This document shows, one piece after another, positions 16,446 through 24,118 of a stretch of 24,429 bases of DNA. Every line of letters starts with the position of its first letter. Position 1 is the stretch's first letter. The DNA is from Methylotenera_A sp046594885. Lineage in GTDB: Bacteria > Pseudomonadota > Gammaproteobacteria > Burkholderiales > Methylophilaceae. The stretch lies in the NCBI GenBank assembly GCA_046594885.1, contig JBKJRD010000060.1:1-24429 (forward strand), written 5' to 3'. Both the position numbers and the translations under genes were made by a program. Under the pieces are notes generated by a model. It saw only the letters and a program-made list of their open reading frames with translations, was not told where the DNA came from and ran no database searches.

Positions 16446-17750
16446 ATGCCACAGAGAATTTCAAGACAAGTACCAAGATTTAATTCTACTCAAGCAGAGG
16501 TGAATATTTTGCTTTTAGAGTCTGATGCTGACTATGCTTTATCATTAAAGCAAGTTATTGAGAGTAGCTTGCCAGCTGCTGTAACCATTGTGCGTACGGC
16601 AGAAGTGGCAAGGCGGTTGCTGGAAAAAGAGGCTAATCAGTTTTTTCTCAGTATTACCAGTGTGTTGAATATGGATTCATTGACTTTTAAAAAAATCGAT
16701 ATGTTGGGTGAGTTTAATCTGCCAGTTATTGCGATTGTAAATGAGTATGAAGATGAAATGCGCGACCAGCTAATAAAGCGACATGTGGTTGATTATGTAT
16801 TGAAAGGCAATAAGTTTGATCGTCGCTATATTTGCGATTTGATAGCAAGAATACATAAAAATAGCCGCATTAAAGTCTTGGTCGTGGATGATTCTAAGGT
16901 CTCAAGATTTGTTGTCGCGCGCGAGTTGGGCTTGCAAAAATTCCAAGTGGAGCATGCGGATAATGGTATTGAGGCGCTAGCGAAGCTGGAACTATATCCT
17001 GATATTAAATTGGTGCTGGTAGATAACCAGATGCCACACATGGACGGCTATACTTTTACTGCAAAAGTGCGTGAAATATACAGTAAAGATGCATTAATCA
17101 TTGTGGGCATTTCTGGTTCGACAGATCCACGATTAGCGGTTAAGTTTTTAAAAGCGGGCGCCAACGATTTTATCGCCAAGCCTTTTAATTACGAAATGTT
17201 GTTATGTCGTATTACACAAAATTTGGATATGTTAGAAGCCATTAATGTGGCAAAAAAACTTTCCAATACTGATTTTCTAACTGGTTTATACAATAGACGA
17301 TACTTTTTTGAGCAGGGCAATCAATTGCTTGAATCCCTTAAAGATTCTGCCCAATTGGCGCAAACAATAACGGTCATGATGATGGATATTGATTTCTTTA
17401 AAAAGATTAATGACCAATATGGACATGATATTGGTGACGAGGTCATTAAAAACTTCGCACAACTTTTAAAAGCCTATTTTGCCGATGATATTGTTGCGCG
17501 CATTGGTGGCGAGGAGTTTGCTGTTATCAGCCAATCTGCTGAATTCTTAAATGATTTTGATCATATTAACGCGTTTAGAATTGCAGTAGCAGCGCAAACC
17601 ATGCAAGTTGAGCAAGCCGTATTGCGCTATACATGCAGTATTGGGGTAACGACAATATTGGGCTGTAATTTAGATGAGATGCTAGCCCTAGCAGATGAGC
17701 ATTTGTATCAGGCCAAACATGCTGGGCGCAATCAAGTAGCTGGAATTTGA
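16446..17750 (+). CDS. REC-REC-GGDEF response regulator, probable diguanylate cyclase (PleD-like layout)
   Basis: A 434-residue soluble protein with two receiver domains and a GGDEF domain. The first receiver (about 18-138) is degenerate: its loop reads FFLSITSVLNMD with no aspartate at the expected phosphorylation position. The second (about 142-262) is intact, with acidic pocket D148/D149, phosphoacceptor D193 (LVDNQMPHMDG) and K245. The cyclase domain begins near NTDFLTGLYNRR (274-285), keeps the metal-binding MMDIDFFKKIND and has GGEEF at 354-358, so it should make c-di-GMP. The inhibitory RxxD site is absent (FADD at that place). It follows cysG by 31 bases and is convergent with envZ. 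Partner kinase unknown. Confidence 0.93.
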   Translation: MPQRISRQVPRFNSTQAEVNILLLESDADYALSLKQVIESSLPAAVTIVRTAEVARRLLEKEANQFFLSITSVLNMDSLTFKKIDMLGEFNLPVIAIVNEYEDEMRDQLIKRHVVDYVLKGNKFDRRYICDLIARIHKNSRIKVLVVDDSKVSRFVVARELGLQKFQVEHADNGIEALAKLELYPDIKLVLVDNQMPHMDGYTFTAKVREIYSKDALIIVGISGSTDPRLAVKFLKAGANDFIAKPFNYEMLLCRITQNLDMLEAINVAKKLSNTDFLTGLYNRRYFFEQGNQLLESLKDSAQLAQTITVMMMDIDFFKKINDQYGHDIGDEVIKNFAQLLKAYFADDIVARIGGEEFAVISQSAEFLNDFDHINAFRIAVAAQTMQVEQAVLRYTCSIGVTTILGCNLDEMLALADEHLYQAKHAGRNQVAGI

Positions 17751-17798
17751 TATAAAGCCACGAACGTTTTAAAACTTAACCCATTATTTTAGTTAAAA

Positions 17799-19109
17799 TT
17801 ATGGCTGTATGGGTAGCGTTAACCTAGCCTCTAAGCCGCCTTGCGGACGATTGATGAGTTCTAAACTGCCGCGATGCAATTTAGCAATGCGGTTACAAAT
17901 GGCCAAACCTAAGCCGCTGCCACCTTCATTTTTGGTGCGTGCACTATCCATGCGTTCAAACGGACGTAATAAGCGTTGCGCATGTTCTGGCGGAATACCA
18001 GGGCCATTGTCCAACACGCTAATCACAATTTTTTCAGCCGTAATCTTGCTGGTTACTTCTACTTCGCCTTTTGAATACGCATAGGCATTACCAACCAAAT
18101 TATCCAGTAGGCGCTGGATAGCCAGTGGACGCAGCGGTACAAAATAAGTGGAAGTTAATCGCAACTTTAAGTTGCGTCCTGCGCGGGCCTGGCGCTCGGA
18201 AAGTGCTAGTAATGCGGCGTTAATATCCATCATTTTAGTGGGCTCGCCCTCTACACCGCGCACAAAATCTAAAAATTGATGAATGATATTATCCATATCC
18301 GCAATATCTTCAATCATGCCAGTTTTCATGCCACTGCAGCCATCGTCCGGCAACATTTCAACCGCTAATCGCAATCTGGCCAGTGGCGTGCGGATATCGT
18401 GCGAAACGCCAGCCAATAATAAAGTGCGTTCATTATCTAGCCGCACCAGCGATTCTGCCATTTCATTAAAAGTGCGGTTTACTTCGCGCAATTCTTCAAC
18501 ACTGTCTTCTGGCAGACGTGGCGCAGGTTCGCCATTACGCAAGCGATCTGCCGCATGCACCAATAAATTAAGCGGCCGATTAATGCGCGCAGCAATAATA
18601 TAAGCACCAAATAAAGATAATAATCCAACCACTGCGCCCCAGCCCAGCCAGTGCCAAGGGAAAGGCCTATCTACCTGAATTTTAGGAATCACCACCCAAA
18701 AATCGTCCAACTCTACATTAAAGCTAATCCATAAGCCTGGTATGCCATAATGATTCACGGTAATAATGGTTTCAACCCCTAAGCGTTCACGAATTTTTTC
18801 GGCAATTGAAATAATAAATGGGTCGTTTGGTAGCGGTTCAATATCTTCTAAAAAATCAGCCGCATACACGCGCACACCTTCGCGACCAGAAAGCTCGGAC
18901 AGTAAAGCTAGGCGACGATTTTCATGTGAGGCAATCAGAGAAGCGCGTGTGTAATTAACAATAGTCACCGCCTGTAATGCTGCGGTGGTGGCGCGCGGTT
19001 CGCGGTCAAAATAATCAAAAATTTTAAGCGACGCATAAATGCTGATTGCCAACAAAATGGCAATTAGCAACATTAAGCGCGAAAGCAGGCGGCGGGGTAA
19101 AAATCTCAA
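17799..19109 (-). CDS. envZ: EnvZ-like osmosensor-type histidine kinase
   Basis: A 436-residue inner-membrane sensor kinase. A first membrane segment (about 10-30), a periplasmic domain (about 31-150) and a second membrane segment (about 153-173) lead to a HAMP domain. The dimerisation helix carries the H box VSHDIRTPLARLRL with H237, and the ATPase domain has the N box DNLVGNA (336-342), DNGPGIP (367-373) and GGSGLGLA (397-404). It lies 49 bases after ompR on the same strand. EnvZ is the best name because of the ompR partner and the H-box type, but the signal sensed here is unknown. Confidence 0.9.
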   Translation of the reverse strand: MRFLPRRLLSRLMLLIAILLAISIYASLKIFDYFDREPRATTAALQAVTIVNYTRASLIASHENRRLALLSELSGREGVRVYAADFLEDIEPLPNDPFIISIAEKIRERLGVETIITVNHYGIPGLWISFNVELDDFWVVIPKIQVDRPFPWHWLGWGAVVGLLSLFGAYIIAARINRPLNLLVHAADRLRNGEPAPRLPEDSVEELREVNRTFNEMAESLVRLDNERTLLLAGVSHDIRTPLARLRLAVEMLPDDGCSGMKTGMIEDIADMDNIIHQFLDFVRGVEGEPTKMMDINAALLALSERQARAGRNLKLRLTSTYFVPLRPLAIQRLLDNLVGNAYAYSKGEVEVTSKITAEKIVISVLDNGPGIPPEHAQRLLRPFERMDSARTKNEGGSGLGLAICNRIAKLHRGSLELINRPQGGLEARLTLPIQP

Positions 19110-19158
19110 TGCAGTGATTTAATGGTTGAATGAATCAATCAGACTGAAGCGTCGCGAT

Positions 19159-19884
19159 TTAGTGCGAAGCTTCGCCATCAGGAATAAAAACATAACCAAA
19201 GCCCCACATGGTTTGCAAATAGCGCGGATGCGATGGATCAGGCTCTACAATGCGACGCAAGCGCGATACTTGCACATCAATGCTGCGGTCAAATACGTCT
19301 AGCTCGCGGCCACGTGCCAATTGCATTAATCTATCGCGCGAAAGTGGTTGGCGCGGATGCTCAGTAAATACTTTGAGTAGCGCAAATTCCCCGCTGGTAA
19401 TGGTAATTGGCATGCCGCCACGGCTTAAACTGCGGCTTGAAGGATCAAACACAAATTCGCCAAAGCTAAATGATTCCAATTTTCCCAGATTGGCGGCGTC
19501 TGGATTGTGCTCATGGCGACGCAAAACGGCATTAATACGGGCAAGCAATTCACGCGGATTGAATGGTTTGGGCAGATAATCGTCTGCGCCCATTTCTAAG
19601 CCAATAATCCTATCGACTTCATCACCGCGTGCGGTTAACATAATAATTGGTGTGGTAAATTTTGTGGCGCGCAAGCGCCTGCAAATTGCCAAGCCATCTT
19701 CACCGGGCAACATTAAATCTAACACCAGCAAATCAAATTGTTCATTAGCAAATACTGTGTCCATTTCTTTTGAATCAGACACTGTTTTGATATTAAAACC
19801 TTGCTCAGTCAGATAACGTTGCAACAGCTCACGCATGCGCATGTCGTCATCTACCATCAATATTTTTTTGTTGTTTTCAGCCAT
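19159..19884 (-). CDS. ompR: OmpR-family DNA-binding response regulator
   Basis: A 241-residue two-domain regulator. The receiver shows the acidic pair D12/D13, phosphoacceptor D56 (VLDLMLPGEDG), T84 and K106 (KPF). The C-terminal winged helix ends with RSIDVQVSRLRRIVEPDPSHPRYLQTMWGFGYVFIPDG, typical of OmpR itself rather than PhoB or KdpE. It is the first gene of the ompR-envZ pair. The 273-base upstream gap shared with the EF-hand gene holds two sets of 10-bp tandem repeats, one of which resembles known OmpR half-sites, so autoregulation and control of the divergent gene are plausible. Confidence 0.95.
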   Translation of the reverse strand: MAENNKKILMVDDDMRMRELLQRYLTEQGFNIKTVSDSKEMDTVFANEQFDLLVLDLMLPGEDGLAICRRLRATKFTTPIIMLTARGDEVDRIIGLEMGADDYLPKPFNPRELLARINAVLRRHEHNPDAANLGKLESFSFGEFVFDPSSRSLSRGGMPITITSGEFALLKVFTEHPRQPLSRDRLMQLARGRELDVFDRSIDVQVSRLRRIVEPDPSHPRYLQTMWGFGYVFIPDGEASH

Positions 19885-19978
19885 TATCTACGCCTTCAGT
19901 ATGATTGAATAAGCAACTTAGCGTTACTTGTTAACTAGTATATGTTTTAAGAATGAATAAATCTAGAATTCTGAAAAC

Positions 19979-19998
19979 TTTTAGGCCATTTTAGGCGT
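19979..19998. repeat. Tandem 10-bp repeat upstream of ompR (TTTTAGGC half-sites)
   Basis: TTTTAGGCCA is followed directly by TTTTAGGCGT, two copies of TTTTAGGC exactly one helical turn apart. Such spacing is typical of head-to-tail binding by OmpR-family regulators. The gap also contains 20021-20040, and both are about 95-155 bases upstream of the ompR start. Confidence 0.45.
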
Positions 19999-20020
19999 CA
20001 ATACAGCATAAAACAGAGTT

Positions 20021-20040
20021 GTTACAAATAGTTACAAATA
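20021..20040. promoter_or_regulatory. Candidate OmpR binding site: perfect 10-bp tandem repeat
   Basis: GTTACAAATA occurs twice with no gap. E. coli OmpR boxes contain a GTTACATATT-type half-site and OmpR binds two directly repeated 10-bp half-sites, so this is a plausible OmpR site between ompR and the divergent EF-hand gene. The match to E. coli boxes is from memory. Confidence 0.5.
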
Positions 20041-20042
20041 TT

Positions 20043-20074
20043 CAGCTTTGTGAAACAATGCATTAACAAAGCTG
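20043..20074. repeat. 9-bp perfect inverted repeat in the ompR/EF-hand gap
   Basis: CAGCTTTGT (20043-20051) and ACAAAGCTG (20066-20074) are perfect complements separated by 14 bases. It could be an operator or a hairpin in the leader of the EF-hand gene transcript. Confidence 0.5.
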
Positions 20075-20157
20075 ATTCATGATTGCAAAACTTTGTTATT
20101 CAGTCAGTTTTTCTAAACAAAAAAAGCACATTAGAAAGAACGCGTATTTATTCAACA

Positions 20158-20736
20158 ATGGTACTCAATCTACATTATCTAACCCCTGCAATATCTCTAA
20201 TTGCCTTGCTTGGCAATTTGGTTGCCGAGCCTGTTTTAGCTGGCGGTAAAAACACTTTTATTGCAGAAGATCAACCGCTTTTAGAGCAAATGGATGATTC
20301 TGGCTTAGAAAAGACAATTGAGTATAATTTTAGCCCAGATGACAGAGCGCGGCTACGTAAAGCGTTATCCGATTACGCTAAATCGTCCGATCCAGAACAC
20401 GCGCAAATTGAGCAAAAACGCAAAGCAATGAAAGAAAGCGTTGCGGTAAGATTTAACGATTGCAATAAAGATAATGACGATTCGATTGACCGTGAAGAAG
20501 CCACATTATGCTTACCGCAAATTGCGCGCCACTTTAATTTTGTAGATGTGGACGCCAATAATGTCATCACTTTAGAAGAGTTAGAGTTAGCCCAAGCAAA
20601 ATCAATTGAACGCCAAAAAGCTGCAGAAGCAAAAATGGAAGCACAGAAAATTTTAGAAGCAGAAACTGAAATTAAAAATAAAGCCCGAGCGAAAATTAAC
20701 AAAGAAGCTTCCAATCCACGCAAAAATCCCAGTTAG
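20158..20736 (+). CDS. Secreted EF-hand (calcium-binding) protein of unknown role
   Basis: With the ATG at 20158 the protein has 192 residues. A hydrophobic N-terminus ending VAEPVLAGG looks like an export signal, though it lacks positive charges; a TTG start at 20083 would add KK/R residues ahead of it and cannot be excluded. Two EF-hand loops are visible: NKDNDDSIDREE (103-114) and DVDANNVITLEE (130-141), each with acidic ligands at 1, 3, 5 and 12 (first position Asn in the first loop, fifth Asn in the second). After them comes a charged, alanine/lysine/glutamate-rich helix (about 143-190), probably a coiled coil. It is divergent from ompR and ends at a strong-looking AT-rich hairpin. Periplasmic calcium binding is inferred; the function is unknown. 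Confidence 0.82.
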   Translation: MVLNLHYLTPAISLIALLGNLVAEPVLAGGKNTFIAEDQPLLEQMDDSGLEKTIEYNFSPDDRARLRKALSDYAKSSDPEHAQIEQKRKAMKESVAVRFNDCNKDNDDSIDREEATLCLPQIARHFNFVDVDANNVITLEELELAQAKSIERQKAAEAKMEAQKILEAETEIKNKARAKINKEASNPRKNPS

Positions 20737-20752
20737 ATTACAAAACGCTAGC

Positions 20753-20783
20753 AAAACTTAACCTTATTTATGGGTTAAGTTTT
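20753..20783 (+). terminator. Terminator hairpin after the EF-hand gene built from paired GTTAAGT motifs
   Basis: AAAACTTAACC and GGTTAAGTTTT pair perfectly over 11 bp around a nine-base loop, with a further T after the stem. It is AT-rich but stands 17 bases past the stop codon with a T tract on its 3' side, as expected for intrinsic termination. Confidence 0.75.
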
Positions 20784-20862
20784 TAAACCAAACCAATTAA
20801 CCAAGCAACGTTCCTATTCAATACGATTGATAAACCTTTTTAAATAGGTTACAAGTATTGTT

Positions 20863-22014
20863 ATGAATGCCACCCAAGATACACTCAAAAATCCAGCATC
20901 GTTTGCAGTCGAAATCGTTACCAGTATCAACGATATTGCATCTACCGATTGGGATGCGCTTACAGATGGCACGCCGTTACTCAGCCATGCATTTTTAAGC
21001 GCGCTAGAAAATTCTGGCTCGGTAGGTCAAGGCACAGGCTGGATGCCGCATCCGTTAATCGTTAGCTCTAAAAATCGCTTAATTGGCGCAATGCCTTTAT
21101 ATTTAAAAACGCATTCTTACGGTGAATATGTGTTCGATTGGGCTTGGGCAGAGGCTTATCAGCGCAGCGGGCTAAACTACTATCCCAAATTATTATCAGC
21201 CATTCCATTTTCGCCTATCACCAGCAGTCGCTTGTTAAGCCAGCAAACGCAGGTGCAATTATTAATGATTGAAGCGCTGGAAAGTATGTTGGCACAACAT
21301 CATTTATCAAGTGCGCACATCTTATTTCCAGATGATGTAAGCGCAACACAACTGCACTGCGCAGGTTGGCTAAAGCGCACAGGGGTGCAGTTTAGGTGGC
21401 AAAATAAAAATTACCAATATTTTGAAGATTTTTTAGCGACTTTAAGCCACGATAAGCGTAAAAAAATTCATCAAGAACGCAAAAAAATAGCACAAGCGGG
21501 TGTGGTTTGCAGGTTTATAAAAGGCGCTGAGGCAACGAAAGATGACTGGGATTTTTTCTATCGATGTTACAGCAATACCTATCGCGAGCATCTTTCTACG
21601 CCTTACTTAACCCGAAATTTCTTTGAAGAAATTGGTCAAACCATGCCACAACATATTTTGTTGATTGTGGCAGAAATAGCGGGTAAACCAATTGCCAGCA
21701 CGCTAAATATTTATAATCAACATACTTTATATGGCCGTTATTGGGGCGCTTTGCAGTTTGTGTCTGGCCTGCATTTTGAGTTGTGCTATTACCAGGCGCA
21801 ACAGTTTTGTATTGCAGAAAACATTACTTTTTTTGAAGGTGGCGCGCAGGGCGAGCATAAACTAGCCCGCGGGTTCGAACCGCGGCCCACTTGTTCTTAT
21901 CACAAAATTGCGCATCCAGATTTCGAAATAGCCATTCAACAATTTTTAACGCGAGAGAGTGAAGGTATTGCCGTTTACACCAACGAGTTAGAAGAGCGAG
22001 CACCTTTTAAATAA
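20863..22014 (+). CDS. GNAT-like protein of the DUF482/COG3146 family
   Basis: A 383-residue cytoplasmic protein of the DUF482 (COG3146) family, distantly related to GNAT and FemAB-type peptidoglycan aminoacyltransferases. Recognisable segments are LLSHAFLSALENSGSVG near the N-terminus, RKKIHQERKKI in the middle and, near the C-terminus, FFEGGAQGEHKLARGFEP, which is the family's most conserved block. Family members are annotated as acyltransferases, but the substrate is not established. An ATG at 20863 follows 126 bases of untranslated sequence that includes the upstream terminator. The next gene lies 69 bases downstream on the same strand. Confidence 0.88.
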   Translation: MNATQDTLKNPASFAVEIVTSINDIASTDWDALTDGTPLLSHAFLSALENSGSVGQGTGWMPHPLIVSSKNRLIGAMPLYLKTHSYGEYVFDWAWAEAYQRSGLNYYPKLLSAIPFSPITSSRLLSQQTQVQLLMIEALESMLAQHHLSSAHILFPDDVSATQLHCAGWLKRTGVQFRWQNKNYQYFEDFLATLSHDKRKKIHQERKKIAQAGVVCRFIKGAEATKDDWDFFYRCYSNTYREHLSTPYLTRNFFEEIGQTMPQHILLIVAEIAGKPIASTLNIYNQHTLYGRYWGALQFVSGLHFELCYYQAQQFCIAENITFFEGGAQGEHKLARGFEPRPTCSYHKIAHPDFEIAIQQFLTRESEGIAVYTNELEERAPFK

Positions 22015-22082
22015 ACTTTGTAGTATGCCTTTAACAAACTACTGTTTTAATAATAAGTTAACTAAAACTTTATAGAATGCCT
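22014..22082 (+). repeat. Imperfect 17-bp direct repeat flanking the gap before the DUF2490-type gene
   Basis: AACTTTGTAGTATGCCT at 22014-22030 and AACTTTATAGAATGCCT at 22066-22082 match at 15 of 17 positions. The second copy ends one base before the proposed TTG start at 22084. Confidence 0.6.
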
Positions 22083-22083
22083 A

Positions 22084-22794
22084 TTGAATTTGAATTTAAT
22101 ATTTAAAAAAACTAGCCAAACTTTGTTAATAATTGGCGTTTTAAGTTTTGCAATATTTATAAGCCAAACTGCAAACGCGCAAGACTTAGATGAAGACCTA
22201 CGCTTTTGGGGCACGCTGATTGGTGAAGGTAAATTTAACCAATCTTTTGGTTGGTATTTAGAGCTACAAGGCCGCTTAAAGCATGAAGGCCGAGAGTTTG
22301 ACCAAGCATTTTTTCGCCCAGCAGTAAATTATTGGTTTAATGATAAAACCAGTCTATGGCTCGGCTATGTTGCAGCAGATACCAAAACTGATAATGGCCA
22401 CAGCTATGAAAAACGTTACTGGCAACAGCTTATGCACAGGTTTTCACCAGTATCAGGTTTTGGTTTACTGAGCCGCACACGCTTAGAGCAACGCGATTTA
22501 GATACCACCACAGACATGAGCCACCGTTTTAGACAAATGGTGCGCGTAGAAAAGCAATTGTGGGCCGATTCGCCAACGCAACTATTAATGATGGATGAAG
22601 TGTTTATTAACTTAAACAACACACAGAACGGCCCGCAAAGTGGCTTTGAACAAAACCGTTTGTTTTTAGGTGTTGCCATTTTTCCAAGCCAAGCATCACG
22701 TTTAGAATTAGGCTATGTCAATCAATACGTGAATACACAAGCTGTAGATAGAATGAACCATGTTATTTCTGGCACGCTATTCTTGCGGTTTTAA
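22084..22794 (+). CDS. DUF2490-type outer-membrane protein
   Basis: A 236-residue protein with a signal peptide (two lysines, a hydrophobic core LLIIGVLSFAIFISQ, cleavage likely after TANAQ at about 33). The mature part has alternating aromatic strands (FGWYLELQGRLK, RPAVNYWFNDKTSLWLGYV, RLELGYVNQYV) and ends in a terminal phenylalanine after TLFLRF, the usual outer-membrane beta-barrel signal. The pattern fits the DUF2490 family, whose function is unknown. The start is a TTG at 22084; the nearby ATG at 22077 is out of frame, and no clear Shine-Dalgarno is seen. It is convergent with the dehydrogenase gene. Confidence 0.85.
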   Translation: MNLNLIFKKTSQTLLIIGVLSFAIFISQTANAQDLDEDLRFWGTLIGEGKFNQSFGWYLELQGRLKHEGREFDQAFFRPAVNYWFNDKTSLWLGYVAADTKTDNGHSYEKRYWQQLMHRFSPVSGFGLLSRTRLEQRDLDTTTDMSHRFRQMVRVEKQLWADSPTQLLMMDEVFINLNNTQNGPQSGFEQNRLFLGVAIFPSQASRLELGYVNQYVNTQAVDRMNHVISGTLFLRF

Positions 22795-22823
22795 GTATGG
22801 GTTAAGCGTATAAAAATGTGCTC

Positions 22824-22857
22824 TAATTAAGTGTTAAGTTGTTTAACCAGTTAATTA
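22824..22857. terminator. AT-rich hairpin between convergent DUF2490-type and dehydrogenase genes
   Basis: TAATTAA and TTAATTA form an outer stem and GTTAA and TTAAC an inner stem around a five-base loop, with a small internal bulge. The GTTAAGT motif at 22833 forms the inner arm. The stem is weak but lies between two converging genes. Confidence 0.45.
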
Positions 22858-22863
22858 AAAAAG

Positions 22864-23556
22864 CTACCAAGCAATCACTTTGCCATCAAAAGCGATAAAT
22901 TTTCCCGTATTTTCTAAATTTAAACGATTAATCACATCGCGCAAACCAGCAACGCTGGTGTGCGTGTTGATTAACCCATTAGCGCCGCCCATATCGGTTT
23001 GCACCCAGCCAGGATGCAACGTCACCACGCTAATGCCATAAGGTTTTAAGTCAATCGATAAGCTTTTCATCACCATATTCACCGCTGTTTTGCTGCTACG
23101 ATAAGCATAACTTTCACCACTGGTATTATCATCAATGCTGCCCATTTTGCTGCTAAGCGTGGCGAATTTTTTAAGTTGGCTGCTGGCAATATGCGCAACA
23201 AACGCTTCTGCCATTTTAAGCGAAGCCATGGCATTCACTTTGAACGCCTGCGCCCATTCATCATAATTGGTGTCGCCAAAAGTGCTGTGCGGATAAACGC
23301 CTGCATTGTTAATGAGCACATCAATTGGTTGATTTTTAAGCTGCAAAGCGAGCGCATCAATTTGGTCAAAATGGCCAACATCCAACGCAAATAATTGCAC
23401 ATTGCTATATGCGTTGCGCACAGATTGCAAATCGTTAGCAGTTGTGGGATTGCGGCAACAAGCCAGTACATTCCAGCCATCTGCCGCATATTGTTTGCAA
23501 AATTCCAACCCCAAACCACGATTTGCACCGGTAATTAATACTTGATAATCAGGCAT
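22864..23556 (-). CDS. Short-chain dehydrogenase/reductase, C-factor-like
   Basis: A 230-residue classical SDR. The NAD(P)-binding TGANRGLG is at 9-16, NNAG at 83-86, the catalytic serine in ATLSSKMGS (about 135-136), and Y152/K156 in YAYRSSK. The pattern TGANRGLGLEF and the S-G-xxx-Y-A-Y-R-SSKTAVN block resemble the C-factor/csgA-like subgroup; the substrate cannot be predicted. The ATG has AAGGA upstream. It starts 31 bases after the secreted DUF2380/DUF3280-like gene on the same strand, so the two may form a small operon divergent from pqqA. Confidence 0.93.
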   Translation of the reverse strand: MPDYQVLITGANRGLGLEFCKQYAADGWNVLACCRNPTTANDLQSVRNAYSNVQLFALDVGHFDQIDALALQLKNQPIDVLINNAGVYPHSTFGDTNYDEWAQAFKVNAMASLKMAEAFVAHIASSQLKKFATLSSKMGSIDDNTSGESYAYRSSKTAVNMVMKSLSIDLKPYGISVVTLHPGWVQTDMGGANGLINTHTSVAGLRDVINRLNLENTGKFIAFDGKVIAW

Positions 23557-23587
23557 TTTTTTCCTTAAGTTAACACAACATTGGACT

Positions 23588-24118
23588 CTATTTTAGTGAC
23601 TTCAGTTTATCAATAATTTGCATCGCTAATTTTTTCGCTGCATTTTCAGTCACATTTTTATCTAAAGTAGACGCTTCTAATTGCACAGATCGGCTCACCA
23701 CCACTAATTGCGCACGCGTTAAGTTTTTACGTGTATCCACCACTTGTATTTGTGGAAACACAAATAAAAAACTCGGTTTCCAGGTTTGCCCCATCAAGAC
23801 ATAATCGGCGCCACAATCACCACCAATCTTACCTGCTATTTCAGGTCTATCATACAAATAACCATTGCCTTGTGCATAGGTTTTCTGCAACGCATCGCAG
23901 GCAGGCACAATATCATAACCATGCTCAGTCAAAGTTTGTTGAATCACTGTATCGATTAACAAGGTGCGTTCTACTTCTTGCGCCACATTTGGAATCGGTG
24001 AAACATCGCGCAACTCAAACTCCACCACCATGATTTTTGGCTTAATATTTGGCGCTTCAGCAGCAAATGCCAAGCTGCTAACTAACAAACCGCACAATGC
24101 CTTAGTGAATAACTGCAT
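23588..24118 (-). CDS. Secreted protein, possible DUF2380/DUF3280 family
   Basis: A 176-residue protein with a signal peptide (MQLFTKALCGLLVSSLAFA, cleavage at about 19-20). The mature part starts with a strand IMVVEFELRDVSP, then a helix and DIVPACDALQKTYAQGN, a two-cysteine region (cysteines in VPACDAL and GGDCGADYV), GADYVLMGQTWKPSFLFVFPQIQVVDTRKN and a final helix. The order strand, helix, then a GADYVLMGQ segment recalls DUF2380/DUF3280-type secreted proteins; I am not certain which family. It lies 209 bases from the divergent pqqA and upstream of a dehydrogenase gene on the same strand. A link to PQQ or methanol oxidation is suggested only by position. Confidence 0.75.
   Translation of the reverse strand: MQLFTKALCGLLVSSLAFAAEAPNIKPKIMVVEFELRDVSPIPNVAQEVERTLLIDTVIQQTLTEHGYDIVPACDALQKTYAQGNGYLYDRPEIAGKIGGDCGADYVLMGQTWKPSFLFVFPQIQVVDTRKNLTRAQLVVVSRSVQLEASTLDKNVTENAAKKLAMQIIDKLKSLK

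Noticed and set aside
20083..20157. A TTG-started extension of the EF-hand protein.
   Set aside because: No ribosome binding site and a long non-typical N-terminus before the hydrophobic segment; ATG at 20158 is preferred, with doubt.
21862..21892. A GGTTCGAACC sequence like a tRNA T-loop, inside the DUF482-type gene.
   Set aside because: It encodes the family's conserved KLARGFEPRP segment, and no acceptor, D or anticodon arms surround it.
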